DNA of 64,000 bases from assembly GCA_036555585.1 (NCBI GenBank), contig DATBLE010000002.1:186001-250000 (forward strand), written 5' to 3'. Shown here one piece after another: positions 43,471-51,829 of this stretch. The notes under the pieces were generated by a model that saw only the letters and a program-made list of their open reading frames with translations, ran no database searches and was not told the origin of the DNA. Position 1 is the stretch's first letter; each line of letters starts with the position of its first letter. Both the position numbers and the translations under genes were made by a program. The DNA is from DATBLE01 sp036555585 (GTDB taxonomy: Bacteria; Actinomycetota; Thermoleophilia; Gaiellales; Gaiellaceae).

Positions 43471-44802
43471 TCAGGCGCCGTGCGGCTTGGCCATCTTGCG
43501 GTAGTCGAGCGCCTCGTCCAGCACCGACTCCTCGACGCCCGCATCCCGCGCGACCTCGCGCAGCGACCGGCCGGAGCCCGCCGCCTCCTTGACGATCTCG
43601 GCGGCCTTGTCGTAGCCGATGTAGGGGTTGAGCGCGGTCGCCGCCGACAGCGTCAGCTCCGCGTAGCGCTCGCACAGCTCGCGGTTGGCCTCGATCCCGT
43701 CGACGCACTTCTCGGCGAGCAGGCGCGAGGCGGCGGCCAGCAGCTTGATCGAATCGAGCAGGTTGCGGGCGATCAGCGGCACGAACACGTTCAGCTCGAA
43801 GTGGCCCTGCATGCCACCGATCGCGATCGCGGCGTCGTTGCCGACGACCTGGGCCGCGACCTGGGTGACGACCTCGGGGATCACCGGGTTGACCTTGCCC
43901 GGCATGATCGAGCTGCCCTTCTGGAGCTCGGGCAGGAAGATCTCCGAGAGACCTGCCCGCGGCCCGGAACCCATGAAGCGCAGGTCGTTGGCGATCTTGG
44001 TCAGCGAGACGGCGACGGTCTTCAAGGCGCCCGAGGCCTCCACCAGGGCGTCGCGTGCCGCCTGGGACTCGAACGGATCCGCCGGGGGCAGGATCGTCAG
44101 GCCGGAATCGGCCGAGAGCTGCTCACGGACGCGCGCCGCGAAATCGGGGTGCGTGTTCAGGCCGGTTCCGACCGCCGTGCCGCCGAGCGGGATCTGGCCG
44201 ACGCGCTCGAGGGTCGACTCGACCCGCGCTGCGCCCTGGCGCACCTGCGCGGCGTAACCGGCGAACTCCTGGCCGAGTGTGACGGGCACGGCGTCCATCC
44301 AGTGCGTCCGCCCGGACTTGACCACGTCGTCGAATGCCCGGGCCCTCGCGACGAGCGAGTCGGCCAGCCGCCGGAGCGCGGGAAGCAGGTCGTTGACGAG
44401 CTCGTCGAGCGCGGCGAGGTGGACGGCCGAGGGGAAGACGTCGTTCGACGACTGCCCCATGTTCACGTCGTCGTTCGCGTGGACGCCCTCCCCCGCGAGG
44501 GTCGCGATCACCTCGTTCGCGTTCATGTTCGACGACGTGCCCGAGCCGGTCTGGAAGACGTCGATCGGGAACTGGTCGTCGAGCTCGCCGGCGGCGATGC
44601 GCTCGCCCGCCGCCGCGATCCGCTCGGCCTTGTCGGAATCGAGCAGGCCGAGCTCCGCGTTCACCCGCGCGGCGGCTGCCTTGATCCGGCCGAGCCAGCG
44701 GGCCACGGGGGCGGGAATCGGCTCGCCGGAGACCGGGAAGTTGGCGATCGCCTTGGTGGTCTCGCCACCCCAGAGCTCGCGCCGCTCCTCGGTCCGGGCC
44801 AT
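43471..44802 (-). CDS. fumC: Fumarate hydratase, class II
   Basis: Iron-independent tetrameric fumarase (443 aa) interconverting fumarate and malate in the TCA cycle. The signature GSSIMPGKVNPVIPE, the TGSGTSSNMNANEV and SGRTHWMDAVPVTLGQEF regions and the active-site HANDDVNMGQSSND are complete. ATG 44802 follows minus-strand TACACT at six bases. Confidence 0.98.
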   Translation of the reverse strand: MARTEERRELWGGETTKAIANFPVSGEPIPAPVARWLGRIKAAAARVNAELGLLDSDKAERIAAAGERIAAGELDDQFPIDVFQTGSGTSSNMNANEVIATLAGEGVHANDDVNMGQSSNDVFPSAVHLAALDELVNDLLPALRRLADSLVARARAFDDVVKSGRTHWMDAVPVTLGQEFAGYAAQVRQGAARVESTLERVGQIPLGGTAVGTGLNTHPDFAARVREQLSADSGLTILPPADPFESQAARDALVEASGALKTVAVSLTKIANDLRFMGSGPRAGLSEIFLPELQKGSSIMPGKVNPVIPEVVTQVAAQVVGNDAAIAIGGMQGHFELNVFVPLIARNLLDSIKLLAAASRLLAEKCVDGIEANRELCERYAELTLSAATALNPYIGYDKAAEIVKEAAGSGRSLREVARDAGVEESVLDEALDYRKMAKPHGA

Positions 44803-44808
44803 GGTTCG

Positions 44809-44814
44809 AGTGTA
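44809..44814 (-). promoter_or_regulatory. Candidate leaderless -10 (TACACT) for fumC
   Basis: Minus-strand TACACT ends six bases before the fumC ATG. Confidence 0.55.
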
Positions 44815-44823
44815 CTGATACCG

Positions 44824-44845
44824 GCGCGCGCGTCAGAGCGCGCGC
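44824..44845. repeat. GC-alternating hairpin over the zinc-ribbon stop
   Basis: GCGCGCGC (44824-44831) and GCGCGCGC (44838-44845) around GTCAGA; contains the TGA stop of the small zinc-ribbon gene. Could terminate its transcript before fumC. Confidence 0.45.
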
Positions 44846-45033
44846 AGGTGGCGCCGCTCGACCGGCCGCTCGCGCAGCAGCTTGCGGGTGCGCTCGGAGA
44901 GCTCGGCGGTCGATGCCCAACCGACGTACCCGCAGCGCGGACACTCGTCCGCGGCCGACCGCTGCGCGTCTGCGCGAACGGCGCGCCGGTGGCCGCAGCT
45001 CAGGCACTCGACCTGGCGAAGGCGGATCTCCAT
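44833..45033 (-). CDS. Small zinc-ribbon protein
   Basis: A 66-residue protein with one zinc-ribbon (CLSCGHRR at about residue 10, CPRCGYVGW near residue 31) and a basic helical C-terminus (LSERTRKLLRERPVERRHL). Probably nucleic-acid or protein binding; function unknown. ATG 45033 chosen because the longer ORF would add a low-complexity Arg-rich stretch. Confidence 0.75.
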   Translation of the reverse strand: MEIRLRQVECLSCGHRRAVRADAQRSAADECPRCGYVGWASTAELSERTRKLLRERPVERRHLRAL

Positions 45034-45121
45034 ACCCGACGGATCGGCGTTCCTTCCCCGATCGACGTCCCTCGGACGAGGGATGACGCGCGGCTCCCCT
45101 GCGCGGGTTTCGCGCAGGCGT

Positions 45122-45162
45122 CGTGACACTTCGGTTGGGGGTCTGACCCCACGCAAGCGTCA
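45122..45162. repeat. Nested palindrome GGGGTC-T-GACCCC
   Basis: Inner arms GGGGTC (45137-45142) and GACCCC (45144-45149), outer arms GTGACACTT (45122-45130) and AAGCGTCAC (45154-45162), the latter with one mismatch. It lies in the 190-base gap between the ferredoxin reductase and the zinc-ribbon genes, which otherwise holds nothing I recognise. Confidence 0.65.
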
Positions 45163-45223
45163 CAAGCTGCCCACAGGCTCGAGCAAGCCTCGACCATGCG
45201 GGGCGCAGCGCGCCGGGGCCGGG

Positions 45224-46582
45224 CTACTTCGTCGCGATCCCGCGGGCGGCCGCGCGGAGCTCGTCCCACGTCGCGAGCTTCACGCGGGGGCGGCCCTGCG
45301 GCTCGCCGCGGCCGCGCTCCTCGAGGTCGATCGCCTCCCAACCCGCGTACGTGACGTGCTCGACCCCGCGCGCGGCCAGCAGCTCCTCCACCGTCTCGCC
45401 GGTCGCCGCCGGGTCGCCTCGAGCCAGCCGGCCGGCGCGGGCGTCCTCGAGCAGCAGCTCGATCGTCTCGGTGGCGTCCTTCTTGTTCGTGCCGATCACG
45501 CCGCTCGGTCCCCGCTTGATCCAGCCGGCGCAGTAGACGCCGGCGGCGCCGGTCACCCGACCGCTCTCGTTCGGGATCGTCGCCCGCCGCTCGTCGAACG
45601 GCAGGCCGGCCAGCTCGACTCCGAGGTAGCCGACGCTGCGGAAGACGATGCCGCAGGGGATCGTCTCGCGCTCGTCCGTCGCTACGGCGGCAACCCGCCC
45701 GGAGTCGTCGGCGACGAGGCGGTTCTTGACGATCTCGACCCCCTCCACCCGGTCCTCGCCCAGGATCGCGACCGGCGAGACGGCGAAGCGAAGACGGATC
45801 GCCCGCTTCTTCCCTGCCGGCGGCCGGGCGGCGTACTCGCGCAGTACCTCCACGTTGCGACGGGCATTCGTGTCGTGCTCGAGTGCCGCCTCGCTCGTCG
45901 GGTCGAGCTCGAGCTCGGCCGGGTCGACGATCACGTCGGCCTCGGCGAGCTCGCCGAGCTCCTTCAGCTCCGGCGTCGTGAACGCGGCCTGGGCGGGCCC
46001 ACGCCGGGCGAGGAGGACGATCTCGGTCAGGCCCGAGCCGAGAATCGCCTCGATCGCCTCGTCGGTCGTGTCGGTCGGTCGGATCTCCTCCGGCGCGAGC
46101 GCCAGCATGCGGACGACGTCGAGAGCGACGTTCCCCGCGCCGACGACCACGGCCCGCTCGCCCGAGAGGTCGAAGCGGAGACCCTGGTAGTCGGGGTGCC
46201 CGTTGTACCAGGCCACGAGCTCGGTGGCCGCCCATGAGCCGGGCAGGTCCTCGCCCGGTATGCCCATCCGCCGGTCGGTCTGCGCGCCGACGGCGTAGAC
46301 GACGGCGTCGTACAGCCGGGAAAGGTCTTCGTGGGTTAGATCCCTGCCGACCTCGACGCCGCCCAGGAAGCGGAAGCCGGGCTGGGCGGCGATCCGCTCG
46401 AACGCCTTCGAGACCGCCTTGATCTTCGGGTGGTCGGGGGCGACGCCCAGGCGGACGAGGCCCCAGGGGGTGGGCAGCCGCTCGATCATGTCGACCTCGA
46501 CCGGCAGGTCGGACTCGAGCAGGTGCCCGGCCGCGTAGAACCCGGCGGGCCCGGACCCGACGACGGCGACGCGAAGTGCCAC
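45224..46582 (-). CDS. Ferredoxin/flavodoxin-NADP+ reductase, FprA type
   Basis: Adrenodoxin-reductase-like flavoprotein (452 aa; GTG start) exchanging electrons between NADP(H) and ferredoxin. FAD motif VAVVGSGPAGFYAAGHLL, PTPWGLVRLGVAPDHPKIK, NADP motif VVVGAGNVALDVVRML and the C-terminal GWIKRGPSGVIGTNKKDA are all present and match mycobacterial FprA in order. It may supply reductant to Fe-S or other redox enzymes. Confidence 0.95.
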   Translation of the reverse strand: MALRVAVVGSGPAGFYAAGHLLESDLPVEVDMIERLPTPWGLVRLGVAPDHPKIKAVSKAFERIAAQPGFRFLGGVEVGRDLTHEDLSRLYDAVVYAVGAQTDRRMGIPGEDLPGSWAATELVAWYNGHPDYQGLRFDLSGERAVVVGAGNVALDVVRMLALAPEEIRPTDTTDEAIEAILGSGLTEIVLLARRGPAQAAFTTPELKELGELAEADVIVDPAELELDPTSEAALEHDTNARRNVEVLREYAARPPAGKKRAIRLRFAVSPVAILGEDRVEGVEIVKNRLVADDSGRVAAVATDERETIPCGIVFRSVGYLGVELAGLPFDERRATIPNESGRVTGAAGVYCAGWIKRGPSGVIGTNKKDATETIELLLEDARAGRLARGDPAATGETVEELLAARGVEHVTYAGWEAIDLEERGRGEPQGRPRVKLATWDELRAAARGIATK

Positions 46583-46591
46583 CGGTTGTTT

Positions 46592-46624
46592 CTAGCGCAG
46601 ATCGCCGACGGCGAGCTGCGCTAG
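46592..46624. repeat. CTAG-ended palindrome over the erpA stop
   Basis: CTAGCGCAG (46592-46600) and CTGCGCTAG (46616-46624), with inner arms TCGCC/GGCGA. The erpA TAG stop is at 46621-46623. It fills the whole gap to fprA, whose possible promoter TAGAAA (46589-46594) overlaps it. Confidence 0.65.
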
Positions 46625-47028
46625 TGCGAGCAGGAAGAGCCGCAGCCGTGCGCGGCGTCGGGCGCCTCGCCGTCCTCCACCTGGAACGAGTGCCCGCAAC
46701 CGCAGGAGCTCGCGACGTTGGGGTTCTCGATCTTGAACCCCGACTCCTGGAGGCCGTCGAGGAAGTCGATGCTCGCACCCTGGAGGTACGGCGCGCTGAA
46801 GGGATCGACGACGACGCGGACCCCGTGCGCCTCCAGCTCGTGGTCGCCTTCCTGGGCGCCGCGGTCGAAGCCGAGCGCGTACTCGAACCCGGAACAACCA
46901 CCACCCTGAACCGCAACGCGCAATACGGTTGCGTCGCCCTCGGGCTCGTCGGCCTGGAGCTCCTTGATCTTGGCGGCAGCGCGCTCGGTGAGGCTGACGA
47001 CGGTGATCGGCTCTTCGAGGGTGGCCAC
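46621..47028 (-). CDS. erpA: Iron-sulfur cluster carrier, ErpA/IscA (HesB) family
   Basis: A-type Fe-S carrier (135 aa). The three conserved cysteines appear in GGGCSGFEY and SSCGCGHSF. A non-standard Cys/His-rich tail (HGCGSSCSH) follows. It may deliver clusters to LipA or to NADH dehydrogenase. GTG 47028 is chosen because TACGAT ends six bases upstream. It is divergent from nuoA. Confidence 0.92.
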   Translation of the reverse strand: MATLEEPITVVSLTERAAAKIKELQADEPEGDATVLRVAVQGGGCSGFEYALGFDRGAQEGDHELEAHGVRVVVDPFSAPYLQGASIDFLDGLQESGFKIENPNVASSCGCGHSFQVEDGEAPDAAHGCGSSCSH

Positions 47029-47034
47029 GTGCTC

Positions 47035-47040
47035 ATCGTA
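47035..47040 (-). promoter_or_regulatory. Candidate leaderless -10 (TACGAT) for erpA
   Basis: Minus-strand TACGAT, six bases before GTG 47028. Confidence 0.55.
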
Positions 47041-47149
47041 GCAGCGGCCCCGGCGCCGGCGAATCCCCGCTCGGGGCCGACTTTGTAACACGCGCCGCAC
47101 GCATCGTTGAGCGGTTTCTCGCTTGCTTCGTGCGCCTCTTGACGAGTTG

Positions 47150-47155
47150 CTAGTG
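47150..47155 (+). promoter_or_regulatory. Possible nuo operon -10 (TAGTGT)
   Basis: TAGTGT about 35 bases before nuoA, preceded by a poor -35 (TTCGTG, 18-base spacer). The GGAGGAGG site at 47172-47179 fits a leadered transcript. Weak match. Confidence 0.3.
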
Positions 47156-47190
47156 TCCGATCGCGGACGACGGAGGAGGATAGAGAGCGC

Positions 47191-47553
47191 TTGCTGGACA
47201 GCTGGTTGCCGTTCCTGATCTACGGGCTGCTCGCGTTCGCGATTCCGCTCTCGATGGTCGCCTTCTCGTTCGTCTTCTCGACGAAGCCGCGACGGCGCAC
47301 GCGCGCCCGCGTCATCCCCTTCGAGTCGGGCGTCTCGACCGGCCCGCCTAAGCAGCAGCGCTTCACGATCAGCTTCTACCTGACGGCGATGCTGTTCATC
47401 GTCTTCGACATCGAGATCGTCTTCCTCTATCCGCTCGCGGTCGAGCTGAACGCGCTCGGCTGGTTCGCCTTCTTCGAGCTCCTCTTCTTCGTGGCGATCC
47501 TCGCCGTCGCGTACGTCTACATCTGGCGGAAGGGGGCCCTCGAATGGCGGTGA
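47191..47553 (+). CDS. nuoA: NADH-quinone oxidoreductase subunit A
   Basis: Membrane subunit (120 aa; TTG start) with three helices. PFESGVSTGPPKQQRFTISFYLTAMLFIVFDIEIVFLYP is the signature around residues 43-82. The start codon is TTG with GGAGGAGG eleven bases upstream; no other in-frame start exists. It overlaps nuoB by ten bases. Confidence 0.96.
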   Translation: MLDSWLPFLIYGLLAFAIPLSMVAFSFVFSTKPRRRTRARVIPFESGVSTGPPKQQRFTISFYLTAMLFIVFDIEIVFLYPLAVELNALGWFAFFELLFFVAILAVAYVYIWRKGALEWR

Positions 47554-48125
47554 AACGCCTCAAGGACTTCGGCCTCCAGTCGGAACGGCTGCTGTGGCCG
47601 ACGAAGGGCCCCGGCGTGTTCGAGCAGGAGCTCGGTGTGGAGGACCTCGAGCGGAAGCTGATGCTGACCACGCTCGAGAAGGCCGTCGCCTGGTCGCAGT
47701 CGAAGTCGATGTGGCCCGACCAGTTCGGCCTCTCGTGCTGCGCCATGGAGATGATCGCGATCGTCGGCTCCCGCTACGACATCGCGCGCTTCGGCATGGA
47801 GGCCTTCCGCGCCTCGCCGCGCCAGGCCGACCTGCTGATCGTCTCCGGCCGCGTCTCGCACAAGATGGCGGCGCCGCTGCGGCAGATCTACGACCAGATG
47901 CTCGAGCCGAAGTGGGTGATCGCGATGGGCGCATGCGCGAGCTCGGGCGGCATGTTCAACAACTACGCCGTGCTCCAGGGCGTGGACAAGATCGTCCCAG
48001 TCGACATCCACGTGCCGGGCTGCCCGCCTCGCCCGGAAGGCCTGATGGAGGGGATCATCCGGCTGCACGAGAAGGTCGTCGCGGGCGTGCCGCCGGCGTA
48101 CGAGATCCGCGGTGTCGCCCAGTGA
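47544..48125 (+). CDS. nuoB: NADH-quinone oxidoreductase subunit B
   Basis: Peripheral subunit (193 aa) holding cluster N2, the last Fe-S centre before quinone. Ligands are in FGLSCCAMEM, GACASSGGMF and HVPGCPPRPEG. Overlaps nuoC by 14 bases. Confidence 0.98.
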   Translation: MAVKRLKDFGLQSERLLWPTKGPGVFEQELGVEDLERKLMLTTLEKAVAWSQSKSMWPDQFGLSCCAMEMIAIVGSRYDIARFGMEAFRASPRQADLLIVSGRVSHKMAAPLRQIYDQMLEPKWVIAMGACASSGGMFNNYAVLQGVDKIVPVDIHVPGCPPRPEGLMEGIIRLHEKVVAGVPPAYEIRGVAQ

Positions 48126-48681
48126 GGCCGGCACGGTGACGTTCGGGGGCGTTCCCGGCCTGGTCGAGACCAAGGAGGCGTACGGCGAGACGACGCTCGT
48201 CGTCGAGCCCGGCCGGCTGGTCGACGCGTCCCGCCACCTCCGCGACGAGCTCGGCTTCGACTTCCTCTCGGACATCACGCCGACCGACTACCTCGGCTGG
48301 GGCACCGATACCGCCGCCGGCTACTACGGCACCGCCGCCGGCCGCGACATCAACGCTCCGGGCTCGCAGGCCCTCGCGCGGGTGCCCGTCCCGAAGGCGA
48401 AACGCTTCTCGATGAGCTACCACCTGCTCGCGATCGGCCTGCCGCCCAGAAGGGTCCGCCTCCAGGTGTGGCTGGACGACGGGGAGCCGGTGCCGAGCGT
48501 GATCGAGGTCTGGCCGACCGCCGACTGGCACGAGCGCGAGGCCTGGGACATGATGGGCATCCCGATCGAGGGCCACCCCAACCTCGTCCGGATCCTGATG
48601 GAGGACGACTGGGAGGGCCACCCGCTCCGCAAGGACTACCCGATCGGCGGCGAGCCGGTGCGCTTCTCGGGCGAGGAGTAG
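48112..48681 (+). CDS. nuoC: NADH-quinone oxidoreductase subunit C
   Basis: 30-kDa-type peripheral subunit (189 aa; GTG start). WPTADWHEREAWDMMGIPIEGHPNLVRILM and WEGHPLRKDYP form the signature. Separate from nuoD, unlike in E. coli where they are fused. Starts inside nuoB. Confidence 0.97.
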   Translation: MSPSEAGTVTFGGVPGLVETKEAYGETTLVVEPGRLVDASRHLRDELGFDFLSDITPTDYLGWGTDTAAGYYGTAAGRDINAPGSQALARVPVPKAKRFSMSYHLLAIGLPPRRVRLQVWLDDGEPVPSVIEVWPTADWHEREAWDMMGIPIEGHPNLVRILMEDDWEGHPLRKDYPIGGEPVRFSGEE

Positions 48682-48683
48682 GC

Positions 48684-49952
48684 GTGGCCGTCGCGGAGAA
48701 GCGAGAGGCGAAGGAGATCTACCCGGGCACGCGGATCCCGTCGCCGATCCCGACGATGCTGGTCGTCTCGCCCGAGCGCCGCGAGAGCGACGACATCCTC
48801 CAGGTCAACTTCGGGCCGAACCACCCGTCCACCCACGGCGTGCTGCGGCTCGTCATCGACCTGGACGGCGAGGACGTCGTCGGCCTCAACGCCCTGGTCG
48901 GCTACCTCCACACCGGCTTCGAGAAGAACATGGAGCAGAAGACCTGGTGGAAGGCGATCACCTACCCCGAGCGGATGGACTACCTCGCCTTCCAGGCCAA
49001 CGAGTACGCGTTCGTGGCCGCGATCGAGAAGCTGCTCGAGATCGAGGTGCCCGCGAAGGCGACCTGGATGCGGACGCTGCTGCTCGAGCTCAACCGGATC
49101 CACTCGCACCTGATCTGGCTCGGCACGGCCGCGCTCGAGATCGGGGCGATCTCGCTGCTCTGGTACTGCTTCAACGCCCGCGACCTCGTGCTCGACCTCT
49201 TCGAGCTGGTCGGCGGCACGCGCATGCACACGCGCTACTTCCAGGCCGGCGGGCTGGCCGAGGACATCCCGCGCGGCTTCTTCACGGAGTGCAGGAAGTT
49301 CTGCGACGAGTTCCCGAGGTCGATCGACCAGTACGAGACGCTGCTGACGAACCAGAAGATCTGGCTGGAGCGGACGCGCGGCCTCGGCCTCCTCTCCGCA
49401 GCGGACGCGATCGCGCTCGGGCAGTCCGGCCCCGTCCTGCGCGGGTCCGGTGTGGACTGGGACCTGCGCAAGGCCGAGCCGTACCTCGCGTACCCCGACG
49501 TCGACTTCGACGTGCCCGTCTTCGAAAACGGCGACGTCTACGACCGCTACCTGATCCGCGTGATCGAGATGCGCGAGTCGGTGCGGATCGTCGAGCAGTG
49601 CCTCGAAGGCATGCCGAGCGGAGCCTGGATCGCGGACGACCGCAAGGTCGTGCTGCCGCCCAGGCACGAGCTGCACACCTCGATGGAGTCCCTGATCCAC
49701 CATTTCAAGATCGTCACCGAGGGCTACCGCGTGCCGGAGGGCGAGGTGTACGTGACCGTCGAGTCCGCGCGCGGCGAGTTCGGCTGCTACGTCGTCTCCG
49801 ACGGCGGGCCGAAGCCCTGGCGGGTGAAGTTCCGGGCGCCGTCGTTCGTCGCCCTCGAGGCGACCGCGACCTGCATGAGCGACGCGCTCGTCGCCGACAT
49901 GATCGCCGTGGTCGGCTCGCTCGACACGGTCATGGGCGAGGTCGACCGATGA
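48684..49952 (+). CDS. nuoD: NADH-quinone oxidoreductase subunit D
   Basis: 49-kDa-type subunit (422 aa; GTG start) forming the quinone site with NuoB. NFGPNHPSTHGVLRLV, HTGFEKNMEQKTW and the C-terminal region (KFRAPSFVALEATATCMSDALVADMIAVVGSLDTVMGEVDR) carry the family features. GTG 48684 follows the nuoC stop by two bases; the longer ORF is a shadow of nuoC. Confidence 0.97.
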   Translation: MAVAEKREAKEIYPGTRIPSPIPTMLVVSPERRESDDILQVNFGPNHPSTHGVLRLVIDLDGEDVVGLNALVGYLHTGFEKNMEQKTWWKAITYPERMDYLAFQANEYAFVAAIEKLLEIEVPAKATWMRTLLLELNRIHSHLIWLGTAALEIGAISLLWYCFNARDLVLDLFELVGGTRMHTRYFQAGGLAEDIPRGFFTECRKFCDEFPRSIDQYETLLTNQKIWLERTRGLGLLSAADAIALGQSGPVLRGSGVDWDLRKAEPYLAYPDVDFDVPVFENGDVYDRYLIRVIEMRESVRIVEQCLEGMPSGAWIADDRKVVLPPRHELHTSMESLIHHFKIVTEGYRVPEGEVYVTVESARGEFGCYVVSDGGPKPWRVKFRAPSFVALEATATCMSDALVADMIAVVGSLDTVMGEVDR

Positions 49953-50019
49953 GCGTAGGCTCGACGGAGCTCATCAATGAGCGGAGGTGCCGGCTTTGCC
50001 GGCGCCGGGAGCGGGTGCG

Positions 50020-50502
50020 TTGAGCCCCGCGGCGCCGCGCGACCTCGAGACGAAGGTGCAGGCGATCGCCGCCCACTATCCCGACAGGCGCTCCCTGACG
50101 CTGCCCGCGCTCCGCTTCGCGCAGGAGGAGCACGGCTGGCTGCCGCCGGAGGCGATCCGCGAGGTCGCCGACGTCCTCGACCTGACGCCGGCCTACTGCG
50201 AGGCGGTCGCCTCCTTCTACGACATGTTCCACCTCGAGCCCGTGGGCAGGCACATGGTCGAGATCTGCACCAACCTCTCCTGCGCGCTCGTCGGGGCGCA
50301 ACGCGTGGTCGACGCGTTCGAGGCCGCCTTCGGCGTGCGGGCAGGCGAGACGACGGACGACGGCGAGATCACGTTCCGCGCTGTCGAGTGCCTCGGCGGC
50401 TGCGGTTACGCGCCGGTCGTCGCCGTCGACGAGCGCTACCGGCACCACGTGAAGCCCGAGGACGCCGCCGCGATCGTGGAGGAGATCCGTGGGGCTGCTT
50501 AG
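50020..50502 (+). CDS. nuoE: NADH-quinone oxidoreductase subunit E
   Basis: 24-kDa-type subunit (about 160 aa) with the N1a 2Fe-2S ligands in CTNLSC and CLGGCGYAP. I choose TTG at 50020, nine bases after GGGAG; GTG at 49987 would add MPALPAPGAGA from a palindromic stretch (GCCGGC-TTT-GCCGGC). The unusual 67-base gap after nuoD holds that small palindrome and nothing else recognised. Overlaps nuoF by 14 bases. Confidence 0.94.
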   Translation: MSPAAPRDLETKVQAIAAHYPDRRSLTLPALRFAQEEHGWLPPEAIREVADVLDLTPAYCEAVASFYDMFHLEPVGRHMVEICTNLSCALVGAQRVVDAFEAAFGVRAGETTDDGEITFRAVECLGGCGYAPVVAVDERYRHHVKPEDAAAIVEEIRGAA

Positions 50503-51829
50503 CGCGCTCCTGGCCGGGTCCGAGGACCGGGACCTGACGAAGCTCGACGAGTACCGGGCGATCGGCGGCTACCAGGCGCTGGAGCAGGCCCGCGCCATGA
50601 CCTCCGACGCGCTGATCGAGGAGATGAGCGCGGCCAACCTGCGCGGCCGCGGCGGCGCAGGCTTCCCGATCGGCCGCAAGGCCTCGCTGATCGCGCGCGA
50701 CTCGCCGAAGCCGAAGTACGTCGTCGTCAACGCCGACGAGTCCGAGCCGGGTGCGTTCAAGGACCGGCAGGTGATCGACACGGTGCCGCACCGGCTGATC
50801 GAGGGCTGCCTGATCGCGGCGCACGCAATCGAGTCCAAGGACGTCTTCATCTACATCCGCGGCGAGTACCTGGCCGAGTACGAGACGCTTGCCGCCGCCG
50901 TGGCCGAGGCCGAGAACGCCGGTCTCTTCGGCGACGTCCGCGTCGTCGTGCACCGCGGCGCGGGAGCGTACATCTGCGGCGAGGAGACGGCGCTGCTCGA
51001 CTCGCTCGAGGGCCGGCGCGGGCAGCCGCGTCCCCGGCCGCCGTTCCCCCCGGTGCAGGGCCTGTACAACGCGCCGACGCAGGTGAACAACGTCTGCACG
51101 ATCGCGACGCTCCCGATCGTGATCTCCATGGGAGCGGCCGAGTTCGCGAAGGTCGGCGCGGAGACCGCGCCGGGGACGGCGATCTTCTCGATCTCCGGCA
51201 ACGTCGTGAAGCCCGGCAACTACGAGCTCGAGCTCGGCACGCCGATGCGCGAGCTGATCTACGACCACGCAGGCGGCGTCGCCGACGGGCGAAAGCTGAA
51301 GGCGGTCATCCCGGGCGGCTCGTCGGTGCCGGCGCTCTCGCCCGACCAGATCGACGTCCCGCTCGACTACGACTCGCTCGCCGAGCTGAAGACCTTCTTC
51401 GGCGCCGCGTCCCTGATCGTGGTCGACGACCGCTGCTGCATGGTCCAGCTGGCGCTGCGCTCGACGCAGTTCTACATGCACGAGTCGTGCGGCAAGTGCA
51501 CGCCGTGCCGCGAGGGGACGCGCTGGATGGTGCAGATCCTCGAGAAGATCGAGCGCGGCGACGGGGAGCTGAGCGACCTCGAGCTGCTGAAGTCGATCAA
51601 CGGCCGCATCCTGGGCAAGGTCCTCTGCGCGCTCGGCGAGTTCGCCGTCTACCCCGTGGCCAGCTACCTGGACAAGTGGGGCGACGAGTTCGTCGCGCAC
51701 GTCCAGCAGGGGCGGTGCCCGTTCGACGGCCAGTCGTCGCTCGAGGGAATCGTCGCCCCGAGCGACCAGCACCACGGCCCGGTAGGGACAGAACCCGTGA
51801 GGTCTGTCCCTGCAGGAGCAGCGACGTGA
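50489..51829 (+). CDS. nuoF: NADH-quinone oxidoreductase subunit F
   Basis: NADH- and FMN-binding subunit (446 aa; GTG start). NADH/FMN motifs GRGGAGFPIGRK and VNADESEPGAFKDR; N3 cluster ligands in ESCGKCTPCREGTRW plus a later Cys (VLCALGEFAVYP). The last 16 or so residues (PVGTEPVRSVPAGAAT) are coded by a palindromic element and are not conserved. Overlaps nuoG by four bases. Confidence 0.97.
   Translation: MGLLSALLAGSEDRDLTKLDEYRAIGGYQALEQARAMTSDALIEEMSAANLRGRGGAGFPIGRKASLIARDSPKPKYVVVNADESEPGAFKDRQVIDTVPHRLIEGCLIAAHAIESKDVFIYIRGEYLAEYETLAAAVAEAENAGLFGDVRVVVHRGAGAYICGEETALLDSLEGRRGQPRPRPPFPPVQGLYNAPTQVNNVCTIATLPIVISMGAAEFAKVGAETAPGTAIFSISGNVVKPGNYELELGTPMRELIYDHAGGVADGRKLKAVIPGGSSVPALSPDQIDVPLDYDSLAELKTFFGAASLIVVDDRCCMVQLALRSTQFYMHESCGKCTPCREGTRWMVQILEKIERGDGELSDLELLKSINGRILGKVLCALGEFAVYPVASYLDKWGDEFVAHVQQGRCPFDGQSSLEGIVAPSDQHHGPVGTEPVRSVPAGAAT
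51784..51811 (+). repeat. GGGACAG-type palindrome at the nuoF end
   Basis: AGGGACAGA (51784-51792) and TCTGTCCCT (51803-51811) within the last codons of nuoF. Followed directly by GCAGGAG, which serves as the nuoG ribosome-binding site (AGGAG at 51814-51818). Confidence 0.8.

Noticed and set aside
49953..50019. A small gene or regulator in the nuoD-nuoE gap
   Set aside because: Only 67 bases, with a short GCCGGC palindrome and no open frame with a start signal.
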